Shown: positions 1 to 12,774 of the stretch, piece after piece
How the letters are laid out: every line of letters begins with the position of its first letter
How positions within the stretch are numbered: the stretch's first letter is position 1
Assembly: GCA_002914805.1 (NCBI GenBank)
Contig: JXTB01000402.1
Span: 260,133 to 324,132 of the forward strand
Source of the DNA: Parasponia andersonii
Taxonomy: Eukaryota; Streptophyta; Magnoliopsida; Rosales; Cannabaceae
Length of the DNA: 64,000 nt
Reading direction: 5' to 3'
Position numbers and translations under genes: made by a program
The notes under the pieces: generated by a model
Database searches by the model: none
Seen by the model: the letters and a program-made list of their open reading frames with translations, nothing else
Told to the model about the DNA's origin: nothing

Positions 1-2744
1 TTTAATTTACATAACAAGTGTTTTATAAAGTTAACCAAAATTACAAACTGTGCCACTGCTTGTTGGCCCTGTATTTTCCTAATTCATTTAATTTCTGTTT
101 TTGTAATATTTATTATCTTTGACGGTGAACTTCTTGCAATCCCTAAAAAATCCGGTTAGGGCTAAACAATTTAAAAATCTCAGATTTATATAAAAATATT
201 TCTTTATACTTTTCAAATATACTGGAAGTAACCAGTTACACTATTTACGATAACCAATCAAGTTATTTGAGATAGTCGGATAAATTGATTCTCAAGTACC
301 TATTCAATTTTTAAAAAATGATATTATTTCTAAATATTTTTAAAAGTATTTGACGGATTCTTGACAATCTTGATGGATTCTTAATAGATTCTTAATATCG
401 GTAGTAATCTTAATAGATTATTAATAGATTTTTGATAGATTTTTGATGAATTCTCATCAGATTCTTGACTAATTCCCTCCTAAAAGTGGTAGAATCTAAT
501 AGTGGTAGTAAATTTAGTTACACATTTGAAAAATGTGGTAATTATCTAATTAACCCTAATTCTAGGGTTTACTTTAACTTTCAATTTTGTGATTTAGGCT
601 TTCAAATGAAGTTTCAAGTTTGGGCTTTAAACGAAATTTCGGGCCGGCCTTATATGAAAGTTTTTAAGCCCAAGCTTGATCCTAAGATTAATCGGTTTTG
701 AGCCATGCTCGGTCCTTGTTCAAGTTCTTTTTATTTTATTCTTTTTTACCTGGCCCACTGAGTTTTGGGCTTTTGGATTCTTTTTACTCCCTGTGTGACA
801 AAAGAAAACATACTTAACGCTTTTATTCTTGGTTCATTTATTTTTTTAGTATAAATGACGAAGAAAAACCTTCGTGTCTGGGTTTTCTACAAAAACTAAC
901 TTCATCTTTTGGCTTCGTAAATAAATACACTCACGTTTAAAATCTCTGCAACATTCTACCCTCCATCAACTAATTAAGTAGTTTAAGCAATGATTAAATA
1001 TGTGTAAGCAATACCTTACCACTGTTCCTAAACATCAATATGTATTTTTTTTAAAAAAAAAGAAGATACATATATATATATATATTTAAGGCAAATCGTT
1101 CAGTCCCTAGTCCCTCGTTGTACTTTTGAGGGACTTGGTACCTATCTAAAACTCAAACAAAATTAATGGCTATAGCAAGTTACTTTAGCAGAGAGCTAAA
1201 TGACAAATTCCTCAAAAGTTGTAAAAAGTACAACAAAGGGGTGAAAAAGTAAAAACAAATCACTTTAATAATAGAAACTGAAATGGTAATTTTACTAACA
1301 AGTTGGAGAGACATTTTGGTGCTTTCACAATACTTTCTTGGTACTTCGGAAGCATTTTTTGGAAGCTCGGAACAAATTTTTCGCCACAAAAAAAAATGAT
1401 TTGTTGTAGTTCCAACAAATTATTGTCATTTTATTTTTCAATGGGACATTGAAATCTTTTCTGTCTTCTTCTTTTTCAAGGTAATATTGATTCATTGAAA
1501 AATATTTTGTCCTCTTCTATTTCATTGAATAAACTTATTTTATAGTAAACACTTATTTATTTCTTATAACATAGATTGAATTATAATTTCAACGAATTAT
1601 TTAGTATAAAATTTTATTTATTTTATTTATGTTTTTATAAAATTAGATTATATTATGATGTATTTCTTTTTAAGATTGAATTTTTGTTTATAAAAATTGT
1701 GCAAGACAATCAGTTAAATGCTCATGTATGTATGTGATAGAATAATTCGATATATAATTCCATGTTTATATTATTAAGAGATAAATAATTTATATGCATA
1801 TATTGTCAATTTAAAACATTAATGTCATAATGTTTTAGTTATATACATGTAATCCAACATATTATCATAAATCTTTTCATTAGTTGGTGATATTTAACAT
1901 TAATTTAATTCTACGTGTGCATAGTTTAACACTGATTAGTATAGTATAATAATTAGTCAAACACTATTGCAAGTTATCGTATCATATGCTTAAGTTAGAC
2001 TATAATAGGTTATTTCTTTTTAATTAGTGAAATTCACATCAAACTAATATTATTGAGCTTAATTTGATAAAGTAGTGGACTATACTTAATAGAACACAAT
2101 TGCTTAATGTGACTTGCCTAAGTTATATCAGTTGCTTAATATATTACAATTCCACATCAACGAGTTGTTGTGGAAATGCATAAGGTTTCCATTAAAGCGA
2201 TGAAGAATGTAAAAAATTGCTTTGATTTTGATGGAAATTAGTTAGTAAAGAAAATTGAGGACTCAAGATGATGTGGAGGAATGAGAGATGTCAGTGGCGG
2301 ATTTGAATCAGAGATTAATGGTTAAAGGATCCGCTTTTTTTTTTTTCTTTTTTTTTTCCAACTTTTATTTTATTTTTTCTATGGCGGTGGCACGATAGGC
2401 AACACAGTCGATGTGAGGGAATGGGGGTTGGGTTTAGCGGGCATGAGCCTTGGTGACGAGGTTGGGCTTTGGGCTTCTTGTTGATTGGAGAAGGGAGATA
2501 GAGATAGAAACGAAGAGGAAAAGAGAGAAACAGATTGTGGAGAGTTAGTCAATAGAGAGTGGCAGTTCATGAAGATTAGAGAGAGAGACATAACGTGGAA
2601 AAAGAGAGCGGCTTTATTTATTTATTTATTTTTTAGGAATAAATTAAACCAAGGTATATTTGTTCATTTACACCTCTATGCTTTAAAGAAAATATTGCAT
2701 TTATTTACAACTTTCAAATGTAGCCTTTTTTCTATATAACTCAC
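1..2744. other. AT-rich intergenic DNA, no gene
   Basis: No coding signal stands out on either strand. The open frames here are short and of low complexity. The stretch holds a TA microsatellite near 1070-1085 and pyrimidine-rich tracts near 2330-2370. It also includes a segment at about 300-565 that is related to a foldback element further right and is listed separately. I see no promoter or splice pattern that would define a gene. Confidence 0.7.
300..565 (+). repeat. Dispersed copy of a foldback-element arm
   Basis: This stretch is rich in TGATGAATTC/TTGATAGATT-type direct repeats. It contains a block (about 460-560) with GACTAATTCCC, GTGGTAGAATCTAATA, AAATTTAGTTA and GTGGTAATTATCTA in that order. 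The same blocks occur in the same order at about 46600-46680 (plus) and 46730-46830 (minus), inside the foldback at 46421-46980. I infer a partial or degraded member of that family. The left boundary is uncertain, and no target duplication is visible. Confidence 0.5.
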
Positions 2745-2751
2745 TATAAAA

Positions 2752-2931
2752 GGAGTAATACTATGGGCACTTTAAGCTGCCAAGAATTATAAAATGTGCC
2801 AATTTTTAGTTTTTTAACAAAAGATGAAATGACATTTTTAAGTGAGATTTGATATATTAATTTTATCTTCCATTCAAAGATTGACATCTCTCGTAGTACT
2901 TAACATTCGACGGTGCCCATAGTATTACTCC
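2752..2931. mobile_element. MITE with perfect 19-bp TIRs and target duplication
   Basis: The element begins GGAGTAATACTATGGGCAC (2752-2770) and ends with the exact reverse complement (2913-2931). It is flanked by TATAAAA at 2745-2751 and TATAAAA at 2932-2938. If the outermost C is counted in the duplication it would be 8 bp, as in hAT elements; a 7-bp reading is equally possible. At 180 bp with no coding capacity, it must have moved using a transposase encoded elsewhere. The perfect TIRs suggest a recent insertion. Confidence 0.85.
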
Positions 2932-2938
2932 TATAAAA

Positions 2939-3799
2939 AAGTTGTGTTTCACCAACTTTCTCAAGATTTTTGACAAACCAATTGGTGAAACTAAATTGTG
3001 TGGTTAAGCTACAGAAAAAATAATTAGATGGCGTAAAAATTATAGCAAATCATCAAACCAAACTGACTATCTCAATTCGACCAATACGTACATGATTTTC
3101 TTAAACACTCCAAACCAAACGTGATGTATATTTGAATTTCAAAAATTTCAAATATTTTAGAAAATGATAGTTTAATAGTTTTTTTTTTCGAAAGATAGAA
3201 AATTCTTTACTATAATAAATTGTTGCTACACAATATAAACAATACAATTAGAAAATTTTCTATTAAATAAAGAAAATAATATAGAATAAATTATGCGTAC
3301 CATACACATATGCCAATTGATTCCCAAAAAGAAAAAAAATACAACAAAGTCACTACTATTATCTCTCAGCAGAGAGTTCTCATGATTAATATTTACTTAA
3401 TTGCTAGACAAATATGAGTTTACCATACCCACAATGAGTATACAATCAATTTCTACCAAAAGATCAATGAACCTCGAAACATCACAAAATCTGAATCTTC
3501 ACAAATCAGAGTAGCAAGGTCTATTATTCATTATATCGAAGTATACTATTAATCCCAATAAAATCCATCTAAGTGAATATTACAGCATTTATGATAAAAA
3601 TCTTCTAAATTTAAATCACATAGAGTTTAATTTATAATAAAATTATAGAAAAATAACATTAAAAAAAATAAAATTAACATAGATTTAAAATCTAAGAGGA
3701 TTAAATTCTTATAACAACGAGTGAATGGGAACAAAGACCTCCGCACTAATAGAACGATTATTGAATATAAAACTAGGAAATCTTACCAAAGAGAGAGAT
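2939..3799. other. Intergenic, no feature seen
   Basis: AT-rich DNA without a recognisable gene, repeat pair or regulatory cluster. It separates the MITE on the left from the LINE remnant on the right. Confidence 0.6.
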
Positions 3800-4740
3800 C
3801 AAAGGTCCAGAGATATTTATTTGGTGGCCTTTTCACGAAGGGCTACCTGTTTGCTCGAACTTGTTGTGTTGTAATATTGAGGTTGATCCGAGATGCTGTA
3901 TATGTAAAGATTTATTTGAGGATTTTTGTCATTGCTTTTTCTTCTGTAAGAAGCTGGAAAATCTTTGGACAGAAACGCGTTGGTGGACATCAATATTTTC
4001 TTTGATCCATGCACTAATCCAAGACATTTTGTTACATATTTTACATGAATCCAGTCCTTGAGATTTTGAGCTCTGGTTTATTTGGAACCAGTGAAACGCA
4101 ATTATTCATTTGGAGCCGTCGCGTACAACAAAGGAGATTCTTACTATTGCCACTCTGTTTCTGGCTGAATTTCAAATCTCAGCTTCGAAGATTTCTGAAG
4201 CTCGTACGCCCCTCTCGTGGCAAACTCCCGCACATTGGATTCGTCCTAGTCCTCTATGTTTTAAACTTAATACTGATGCTGCTTTTCGTTCATCTGAGAG
4301 GTTTGTTGGTATTGGTGGGGTTATCTGTGACCATTTGGGATGTGTTGTTGCTTGTTGGGCGCTCAAGTTACCTAGATTTTTTTTCCCCGGAAAATTGGAG
4401 AACTACTGGCAGTTCTAGAAGGGCTTCGAATATGTGTTGTTCATCATTTTTTTTGGTGCAGGTTATTGAGTCTGATGCTCTCAATGCTATCAACTCAATT
4501 ATTAAGTCTCGTTCTACTGTAGATCCTATTGTTGATAATATTTGTCATTTTATTATTCCTTTAGCTGGTAATAGTTCACGTCGTTATGTTCCTCGACAAG
4601 GGAATATGGTGGCCAATTTTCTAGCTTCTTCTGCATTGTAATATTCTGTAAACAGAGTGTGGGTATCATGTTACCATGCTCTATCTTTAATTTTGTAATT
4701 GCTGATCTACAGTAATAAAATCCTAATTTAATTCAAAAGA
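3800..4740 (+). pseudogene. 5'-truncated LINE (non-LTR) remnant: zinc-finger RT tail and RNase H-like domain
   Basis: This is the 3' end of a plant L1-type retrotransposon, broken by frameshifts. At about 3810-4000 one frame reads as a zf-RVT zinc-binding tail: VDPRCCICKDLFEDF is followed by CHCFFFCKKLENLW, with the expected Cys/His spacing. At about 4230-4420 another frame shows the start of an RNase H-like domain (FKLNTDAAF, GIGGVICDHLG), with the first catalytic Asp in NTDAAF. At 4460-4641 the frame changes again and gives VIESDALNAINS and the C-terminal YVPRQGNMVANFLA motif, ending at TAA. Part of the RNase H domain between about 4400 and 4450 seems to be missing. Nothing of the RT core or ORF1 lies upstream, as expected for 5'-truncated LINE insertions. 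The 3' end is placed near the A-rich stretch at 4730-4745. Confidence 0.75.
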
Positions 4741-5473
4741 AAATTTGAAAATTTCCCTATTTGATGGGTAGAAATCAAGAGAAAAGTGTAGAAGATGATG
4801 AAGTAGAATGACAGTTTAATACTTATTTCTTAAAACATGCTTATGTTTTAAAGTGTCATATTAGTCTAATACCTCTAAGTTATTTTAGTAATGTGGAACT
4901 TTTTATTTTAAATTAAAAAAAAATCTAAACCATGGTCATTGATAAACAATTCTTTTTTAGAAGTATTAATGAACAAGTTTTAATTAAGTGGCCTTAACAG
5001 AAAATAACTGGCTTTTAAGTCATCTTAAACAAATGTATATTTATTTAATAAGAAAATAATTTAGTCTCTGTGTCTATAACTGTTAATATATAAGGATTTA
5101 TCAGTTACTCAGAAAATACCTGGATATATTAACTGAAATACAATAAATATAAACTAGATGAAAAAAAACTCTGATATACAGTTTTTTTTATCAAAGTTTT
5201 TTTTTAAAAAAAAAAAAAAAAGTATCAAAAACAGACCTCTAAAATTTTCCTTTAATAAATTTGATTTAGTTGACCAAATGGCCGAAAAAGGTAAACTCTA
5301 AATCTATGAATTGACAACCTAAATCGAACAAACCGATTAATAAGTTGGTTTGATTTAGCAAATTTTTTACAACTCTAAAGAGAACCTAACCAAACCAAAC
5401 CATTTTCACCCGGACAATGTACTTATTTCCTCTTCACTTAATTACCTAAGGGTAATAATTTGCCTCAATATAA

Positions 5474-5543
5474 TTGATTTTGATATATTTTAGTTCAAAT
5501 TTGATATATTGATTTTGATATATTTTAGTTCAAATTTGATAAA
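5474..5543. repeat. Two-copy tandem repeat, 35-bp unit
   Basis: The unit TTGATTTTGATATATTTTAG plus about 15 further bases is repeated head to tail at 5474 and 5509. The copies are almost identical. It is probably a replication-slippage duplication with no coding role. Confidence 0.75.
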
Positions 5544-8509
5544 AATTGTGTCATTTTAACTCCAAAACCAAGCAGACTTAATAGAAGTTTCCTCACTTTA
5601 TAATGAAATTTTTCATCAATTTTTTTCTTTCCAACGAGACTTAAATCAAATTGAGACTTTTGAAGTGAGACCAATAATAAGAAAGAAAATAGCACGAACT
5701 AGTAGCCCGTATGGAAAATACTTTTCTCATAGATGCTTAAGGTGTGGGATTCAAACCCCCCCTCCTCTCCCTTCCCTAATTAATTGTAACCTTTAAGTCC
5801 CCTAAAAATAATAATAATAATAATGGGAAGACAAGTTGTTGAGTTGAGTATCTGAACTCGGTAGTCAAACCATGGACAAGATATGAAAACAAGGTAGCAT
5901 CAGGGTGCGAGCGGCTGGGAGAGGTTGGCAATAGGGTGGTGTGGCTGGGAGATTGAAACAGTTGGGTTGGTGTTTGGTGGGAAGTTTGTGCAACGACAAT
6001 GGTGGAGAGGGCTGCAGCAACTGTGGTTGGGATCGTAGGGTGGAGGCTGCAAGTTGGAGAAAGTGGATAATGGTGGTGGCTTGGAAGAACGATAGTAGCT
6101 TTAGGGAATTCTCTTTGCATTTCTTATGTTTATCACTATTGTTATTACTATATTTTAGGATTTTTAAAATTTTTTCCTCATGAATTATTAACTTTGTCTC
6201 ACTTTACCCTTAAATTATAAAATATTGTATAAATAACCCATTAACCATAAAAATATGCAATTATATTCTAAGCGAAACATTTTTTTTTTCAAATTTGAGA
6301 TAATATGTACCAAAGTCAAGTCAATTACATTGAGGCAAAGTATTACACTTGACCAATGTGAGCGGACAAAGGGGTAGTTTGTACTTTTCGTTCATATGAC
6401 TTGCTGCATTGTCACGCATTGTCATGTTAGATGAAAAAAAAACGAGTATAAATCATATATAAACTAATACTTTTGTGCAGTGAAAGATTTGGAATTCTGA
6501 AAATACCACGTGTCTAGAGCTCAGTCAAAATGTGCAATTGAAGAAGACGCAACTGAGTCTAAATTAAAAAAAAAAAATAGAAGGAGAAAAAAAAAAAAGA
6601 CAGCCTATATTTACAAAGCCACCAATATTTTTTTAAAGGGGTAAATAGCGTTGTTGGCCCTTTAACATTTTTCCAGTGTTTTCAAACCTTTTCCTTTTTA
6701 CATTAAAGTCGCTAATGCATGGTTTTCTTGGTACCATTATCATTAGTCTCATTTACTTTTTCATCTGAAAGGGCATTAAGAGGCCACGTTGTTAGCGAAA
6801 AAATTGGGCCACTGATCCTAACATGTCACATATTTGACAATTTGACCTCAAAGTTTTTGGCATGTGAGTCCCTGATGTATTATTTCTTTCTTGCTTTTTT
6901 GGTAAGATTTTTTTTTTCTTGCACCCACTTGTCTTTTCCTTAATTTTTTTTCATTACGAAACTTGAGTATACAATTACACACACCTACAATTAAATTTGT
7001 AAGAATTTACCCTTAATAATCACAACCCAATCCATTGTAAAATAATTAGAATTTAGAACCAAAAAATTTCTCCACCGTCGTTCTACTTCCAAACTTTTCT
7101 TGTTGGGTTGAAAATTCCATTTCTTAATGGAATAGTATAATGATGAGCTTTCATCATTCAAAGCATTATCTAGCATACAGGCAAGTTTATTGTCCTCTTT
7201 TCCTCTAATTTATTCATGGTGCGTATTCTCTTTCAAATCTAGTGGGAAAAAGAGAAGGAAATATCACAGAAAGGAGTGTAAGATTCGATAAGCCATAGGC
7301 CATACTATTATCTGTACAAATTTGGAACAGAAGCTTTTCAACATTTTTTCGTGACATGGGGATTGTACAAATTTTGAAACAGAAGCTTTTTAACTTTTTT
7401 TTTTTGGCGAAATGGGGATTTTAATAGGAATTTCTAAGCAGCTAGTAGAAATTTCTCATTCTAAAGAATATATATTCCCCTATTACAAGCTAAATGTCAT
7501 AAGCTTCGACCAGTGATGACAAATCACTGCCATTGTGTACACGGCATTCTTTGTTCCTTCAAAGTCACACGACTTTCTTATACGTAGCCTCCATCAGTCT
7601 AACCATCTAGCAAAGCATTAATGATCCAGAAGTTTAGATTCTCTATTTTTTATTTTTATTTACATATTTACTCTTTTATTTTTTTTATTTTGTTTTTAAT
7701 TTTTTTGTGGTTCTTGGTTCATATTACTCGTTCAACCTAACGTTATTTCAGCAAAAATGTTAAAGGATTATTTTTAGTTGGGGTGGCTTTATGTCAAAGT
7801 GGTGAATCAAAATTGACAAGTAAATAATATTACTGAGGTGTACAAGGTGAAACTCATTTTAGGAATGACAAAGGTGCTTTATAATAAAAATACAACTTTT
7901 TTATATTAGGGGTGCCTTTATGCTATTTAAGACGTAAATATAACCTCTAAAATTTTTTCTTAATGGTTACTATTAAATTACATTGGTTATTATTTTTTTT
8001 CAAGGGAAATTACATTGGTTATTGTTAAATTACATAGCCTAAGTTCTTTCTTCTTTCATAATAAAGGAGAGTTTTTTTGACTTCCTATATAGGAAAATTA
8101 ATTATTTTTTTTAAAGTGAGACTTAACTAATAAGCTTTACTTATTACAAATTAAAGGAAAATACTTACTACTATTTAATTTTCAACCCACCTAATTAGGG
8201 ATAATAGGAAGTCACGCCTATTCTGGTGAAACCCGAACCTAAGACTGAGATCCTAAATAGTAGGAGTTTTTACTATTTGAGCCAACTCACTTCGTAAAAA
8301 AAATTATTAATCACTTTATTCAAATATAATTATGATATATATATATATATTTGCATTTTTAAGAAAATATGATAAATCTAGTCAGCTACGAGGGAAAGTA
8401 AACGACAAGTGCCCAGTGTGATTAAATAGTATAGGAACATTAAAGGAATAATTAATAGGAAGATATCTAACATAAGATAAATTATAGCTATGTCAATTAA
8501 GCCAAACCC

Positions 8510-9080
8510 TCAATGCCTTGAATAGTACAGGGTGGAGCTAGGCTCAACACACATTATTTGTGGGCTTGGGCTAAGGTCGGCCTAGGCTCAGCCCTGGCCC
8601 TAGGAGGGCCAACTTTAGCCCATCAAGGGCTTGGTCAACATTGGCTTATGGAGTGTTTGAACTAAACTTTTTATTATATTTTCTTAAATGCAATGTTTTT
8701 GGTTAAAGTTTTTATTTATTTATTTTAAAAAAGTGACAAAAAGGTCTCAAATTTTTACAATAAATTTTTAAAGAATGTATTTTTCTAAAAATTAATTAAG
8801 AAAAGATTAATTTTCTTAATTTTTTTTTTCAAATTAGGGTTGATCCTATTGGGCTTGAACAAGGCCAACCCTATAGCCCACCCGTCGTCTTATAAGGCCA
8901 AGGCTAGGATTAGGCCTAACATACTACTAAATGGGCTGACACTGTCCTGATCCTATACTACACAGGGCTGCCATAACACCTATAGAGCCTTCTTTCAAGT
9001 GGGTCAAACTAGCATGGTATGGCCTACTTGATACCTAGTTCCATGTAAAATTTTAGCCCAGCCCACTTGACACCTGGGTC
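8510..9080. repeat. GC-richer zone with dispersed GGCCTAGG/GGGCT motifs
   Basis: Two clusters of GGGCTTGGGCTAAGG, GGCCTAGGCTCAGCC and AGCCCA-like words occur at about 8540-8640 and 8845-9080. They are separated by an AT-rich core and contrast sharply with the flanks. The words occur in both orientations, giving partial complementarity between clusters. I infer a degenerate repeat of unknown class. No clean TIR, LTR or target duplication was found. Confidence 0.4.
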
Positions 9081-9200
9081 TATAAAGAATTTTATTGTTT
9101 AGGATTAAAAACCATGTCTAACAAAAATTCAAAATATGTACAATAATAAATTATGTAACATTAAATCTGTTATGACATTACTCTTAATTTAAGATGTATA

Positions 9201-9650
9201 TGTTAGGATGAATATGGGATTACAAATACCAAACACAAACCCTAGATCATTCATGCAAAATTGATAGGTATAGATTCATTGAATATACCAGAGTCCATGA
9301 TAGAAAGCTATAGTTAGGATAATGAACCGTAGGTGGAAGCGTTAGAAACTGACTGTGATTAAACACTCATATGGAACTCTCTGTAACTGATAGTAGGCCA
9401 CAGAGAGAATAAGCATACATGAAATTATTGTGGGGACCATAATCCTAATATTCTATTTATATAGTCTCTTGTTAGGTATTCATTATAACTAACTGGGTGA
9501 CTAATAAGGTATTCACATTTGTATCCATATCTAGTTGGATATCTTGGTTCAGCCTTATTAAATCACTTATTGGGTCTGCTTAAGAATAATATAGTCCAAT
9601 ACAATTGTTTAAAACATGTGGCTCAATATAGAAAATAGAATTTCCTAACA
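9201..9650 (-). mobile_element. Solo LTR, 450 bp, with GTATA target duplication
   Basis: The segment starts TGTTAGGATG and ends TTTCCTAACA, giving the TG...CA ends with short inverted termini (TGTTAGGA/TCCTAACA) typical of LTRs. The five bases before it (9196-9200) and after it (9651-9655) are both GTATA. A TATATAAATAG-like TATA box reads on the minus strand at about 9453-9464, so the LTR probably lies in minus orientation. No internal domain, PBS or partner LTR adjoins it, so it is most simply a solo LTR left by recombination between the two LTRs. The family, Copia or gypsy, cannot be set from the LTR alone. Confidence 0.8.
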
Positions 9651-10109
9651 GTATATTTCCCCACTTTTAATATGGTAAAGATATCCTAAAATTATCCTAC
9701 TAAATTTATCTAATTACAATTACTAGCTCTATGTATACATTGTGAACGCTGGGCAGGGTAGGGGATGGGATTCTCCCAATAGATGTAACTAAAACATAAT
9801 TGCAACAACTATAAATATAATAACGGTTCTTTATCAATCGAGACCATAATTTACTTTTCGTTTACAATTATTGATGTACATTAAACTTTGAGATTGATTT
9901 GTCACCACTTTATTGCTTTAAGGAAAGAACTTGCTTTACAGAAGTTTGTTGACAAAACCCAGTCTTAAGAAGGATGTTTCTTTTGAGAGGGAAAGATGAG
10001 TTTATAATTCAGAAATATGAGCAAGGGTTGATTAAAGAATACGTGTGGATTAAGTCTTTAATTAAGAGTCACTTTATTGATAAAACCTAGTCCCGATCTT
10101 CACCAAACT

Positions 10110-10625
10110 TCTTGACGACATAACTAGTCATGGTTGTATATCAAGTTGAATTCTCGACCTCTTTGAATAAACTTATGGAGTACTGCTTGGTTGGTAAAGT
10201 GGTATTGGCCAACCCATTTTATATTATGCTTCTTTTAAAATGGGAAGTACACTATTCACTTTTCGCAATAGGTTTGAAATGGGACCAAGTAATTTCATGG
10301 TTGTTCACCAAGTTGAATTCTTAACCTCTTTGAATAAACTTATGCAGTGTTACTTGGTTGGTAAAGTGGTATTGGCAAACCCATTTTATATCATGCTTCT
10401 TTTAAAATGGGAAGTACATTAATCACTTTTCGAGTCTGAAGTGGGACCAGGTAATTTCATGGTTGTTTACCAAGTTGAATTCTTAACCTCTTTGAATAAA
10501 CTTATGCAGTGCTGCTTGGTTGGTAAAGTGGTATTAGCCAAGCCATTTAATATCATTCTCCTTTGAAAATAGGAAGTATACTATTCACTTTTCGTTGTAG
10601 GTCCGAAGTGGGAGCAGGTAATTTC
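10110..10625. repeat. Three tandem copies of a 162-167-bp unit
   Basis: Copies start at about 10130, 10297 and 10459. Each carries ATGGTTG, CAAGTTGAATTC, CCTCTTTGAATAAACTTATG, TTGGTTGGTAAAGTGGTATT, and a TGGGACCA-like phrase near its end. Copies two and three are closer to each other than to copy one. The frames that stay open across parts of the array are a by-product of the repeat and show no domain. Confidence 0.8.
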
Positions 10626-12774
10626 GTAGCACATTCTAATGATAGTTGGAATTTTTGTTGGCTAAAGGTGAGGTATTAGGACATCTGACCTCAAGTTCCT
10701 CAACACTACCACTATATTTGGTAGAGAGACTAGAATGGTTGGAAAGCTCAAGAAGGAGAGGAAAGTGACAATCTTTCAAGTTATTTGGTAAAAAAGATGG
10801 AGAGTATAAAAGATGAATAGCATTTATTTATCAAATTACTATATTATCCATGATTTAATCATTTTATAATATTTTTTGGAGAGCATAAATTCCATTGTAA
10901 ATATAAAGATATGGACGAAGACAAATCCTTCAATTAGTGGAGGGACTTAGAATGGTGGGCTCGTGGGGATTTTCAACACCTCCACTTCTCCTTTCCCTTC
11001 CTCAATCCCTTTTGCCAAATAAGTAATTTTACCTCTCCTCCCATCCCTCTTCCTCCTCCTACAAATCTCTCCTATAAAACATAGCCTAAGAGTTCAATTA
11101 AAAAAAAATACTATATTAGAGCCTAACAGTTCAATTAAAAAAAATACTATGTTAGATAATATATGAGACAATAACTTTTATAGGGCTCCAATGTATGGTG
11201 TATTTAGTTTAAATAAAAAAAAAGTGTTATCTAAGTTAAAAGCAGAAACTTGAAAACAAAGCTGTTAAGCCAAATAGAATGATCAGAAAACAAAAAGAAA
11301 AAAAATTTAAACGAGGAAATTCCTATAACTTAAGAAAAAATAGATGTCGTCTTTGCGAGAGTTTATACATCTTGATAGATTTATAACTTAGATATTCACT
11401 TGCCTAGTGTAACTTTCGTATTATTTTAAATTAAATTATATTCCAACCTTTCTCAACCGATACCATACAAATAAGACCTTAAAGCAAGAATTAGAGGTAT
11501 CAAAATAGGCCAACACAGACATAACACTATTACGATACAACACAACACAACACAATTAATGATTACGCATGGAATAAGTACGACAAGATTCGTAAATATA
11601 CTTAGGCTAATATGGCACATGCACGAGTATAAATACGGTATGCAGCATGACAGGTACGGTTAATAGGCACGATTAACAATGATAACTATTTTGTAAAACA
11701 AAATACTTATATTAGATTATGTAAGATTTTTCTTAGTATAATTTTTAATTTAAAAATGTAAAAAAAATCACAAAAATATTAAAATATTTTCTAGAAAATA
11801 AAAGTAAAAAGGAAAGTGAAAATTTGTTAATAAAAAATCCAAAAAACTTAATAAGTTTGGGTAAAGAGATCGATTAGAAAACAAATTAGAGTCATGGGCA
11901 ATAAAATCTATCTTGAACCACATGCAATATGAAAAGAGCATAAAAATAAATTTAAGATGAAAACAAAATTTAGAAGAAAAACTAAAAATATGGTTTAGGT
12001 ATTTTAATATGGTTTAGGTAGTTGCCAATTTAGTTGGGAATTACTTATATTATAGAAGTTTAAATATTAATTTTTATTTCTCACATACTTTTGTAAATCA
12101 TAATATTTTAATTTTGACTTATTTTTATACAAAAATATATTTCAATTTTACAAATAATTTTTCTTATATTACATAACAATAACAACTAATATTTTTACTA
12201 TCACTTAGAAAAAAATATGTATAGATAATTTTGAAACAACTAAATTTAGGGGAGAAAAAGGAATAACGGACATGATAATAATCCAAGTTAAAAAAAAAAG
12301 AGGACGGAAGGGGAATATACTAGGCACGATATGCTCGATTATATGAAAAGAATGGGAACAATTGAGCACAATTAGGTATGATAATAGATAAACATAATAA
12401 CAAGCATCATTAAGTACAAAAAAATATAATATCGAATATGAGCATGGACATGACAAAAATAATATCGAACATGGACACAATTAGGCACGATAACATGCAC
12501 AAATATGACACAAATAAAATATGATACAAGGCACGAATAGGTCGAGACTAAACATAAGTTGGTAGATACGGCATAACCTAGTTAACATCACTAGCAGTGC
12601 CAAGGGGAACTCTATATTTTGCTTGGTGTTTAGGAGTGAACAACCAAAAAATACAAAATAAAATGAAATCAATAGCCTAACCAATCTAGATCAGCACGTT
12701 CTAACTTAATGTAGGAAAACCAAAAATGGATCAAGGAACCGAAACTAATGTCAAAAGTCTATTTGGTTAGTCTT
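10626..12774. other. Intergenic, including CACGA-rich low-complexity zones
   Basis: No gene recognised. Around 11500-11690 and again at 12290-12570 the sequence is dotted with GGCACGA, CACAACACAA, TACGA and ATGGCAC words. An AT-only core of about 600 bp separates the two zones. Similar diffuse tracts are common in plant intergenic DNA and may be old repeat borders. The antisense open frames at 12205-12684 follow this composition and are not called. Confidence 0.5.

Larger units (their letters stand above)
4742..9200. other. Intergenic, no gene recognised
   Basis: Long AT-rich stretch with homopolymer runs and an (AAT)n tract near 5808-5824. The longest open frames (around 5776-6183) are low-complexity and overlap each other on both strands, so I do not call them genes. 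A short tandem repeat at 5474-5543 and a GC-richer repetitive zone at 8510-9080 are listed separately. Two G-rich phrases near 7790 and 7910 look alike, but I could not define an element around them. Confidence 0.55.

Noticed and set aside
5700..5830. Possible tRNA-derived SINE (GTGGGATTCAAACCCCC resembles a B box; AAT repeats follow)
   Set aside because: No convincing A box at the right distance and no target duplication. Similar GGGATTCAAAC phrases at about 51488 also lack supporting structure.
6640..7960. Possible TIR pair around CCCTTTAACATTTTT and AAAAATGTTAAAGG
   Set aside because: The match is short and the flanking arms do not align beyond it, so chance or an unrelated shared repeat is more likely.
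12205..12684. Antisense open frames of 91 and 67 residues
   Set aside because: They lie in CACGA-rich low-complexity DNA, are hydrophobic by composition, and have no motif.
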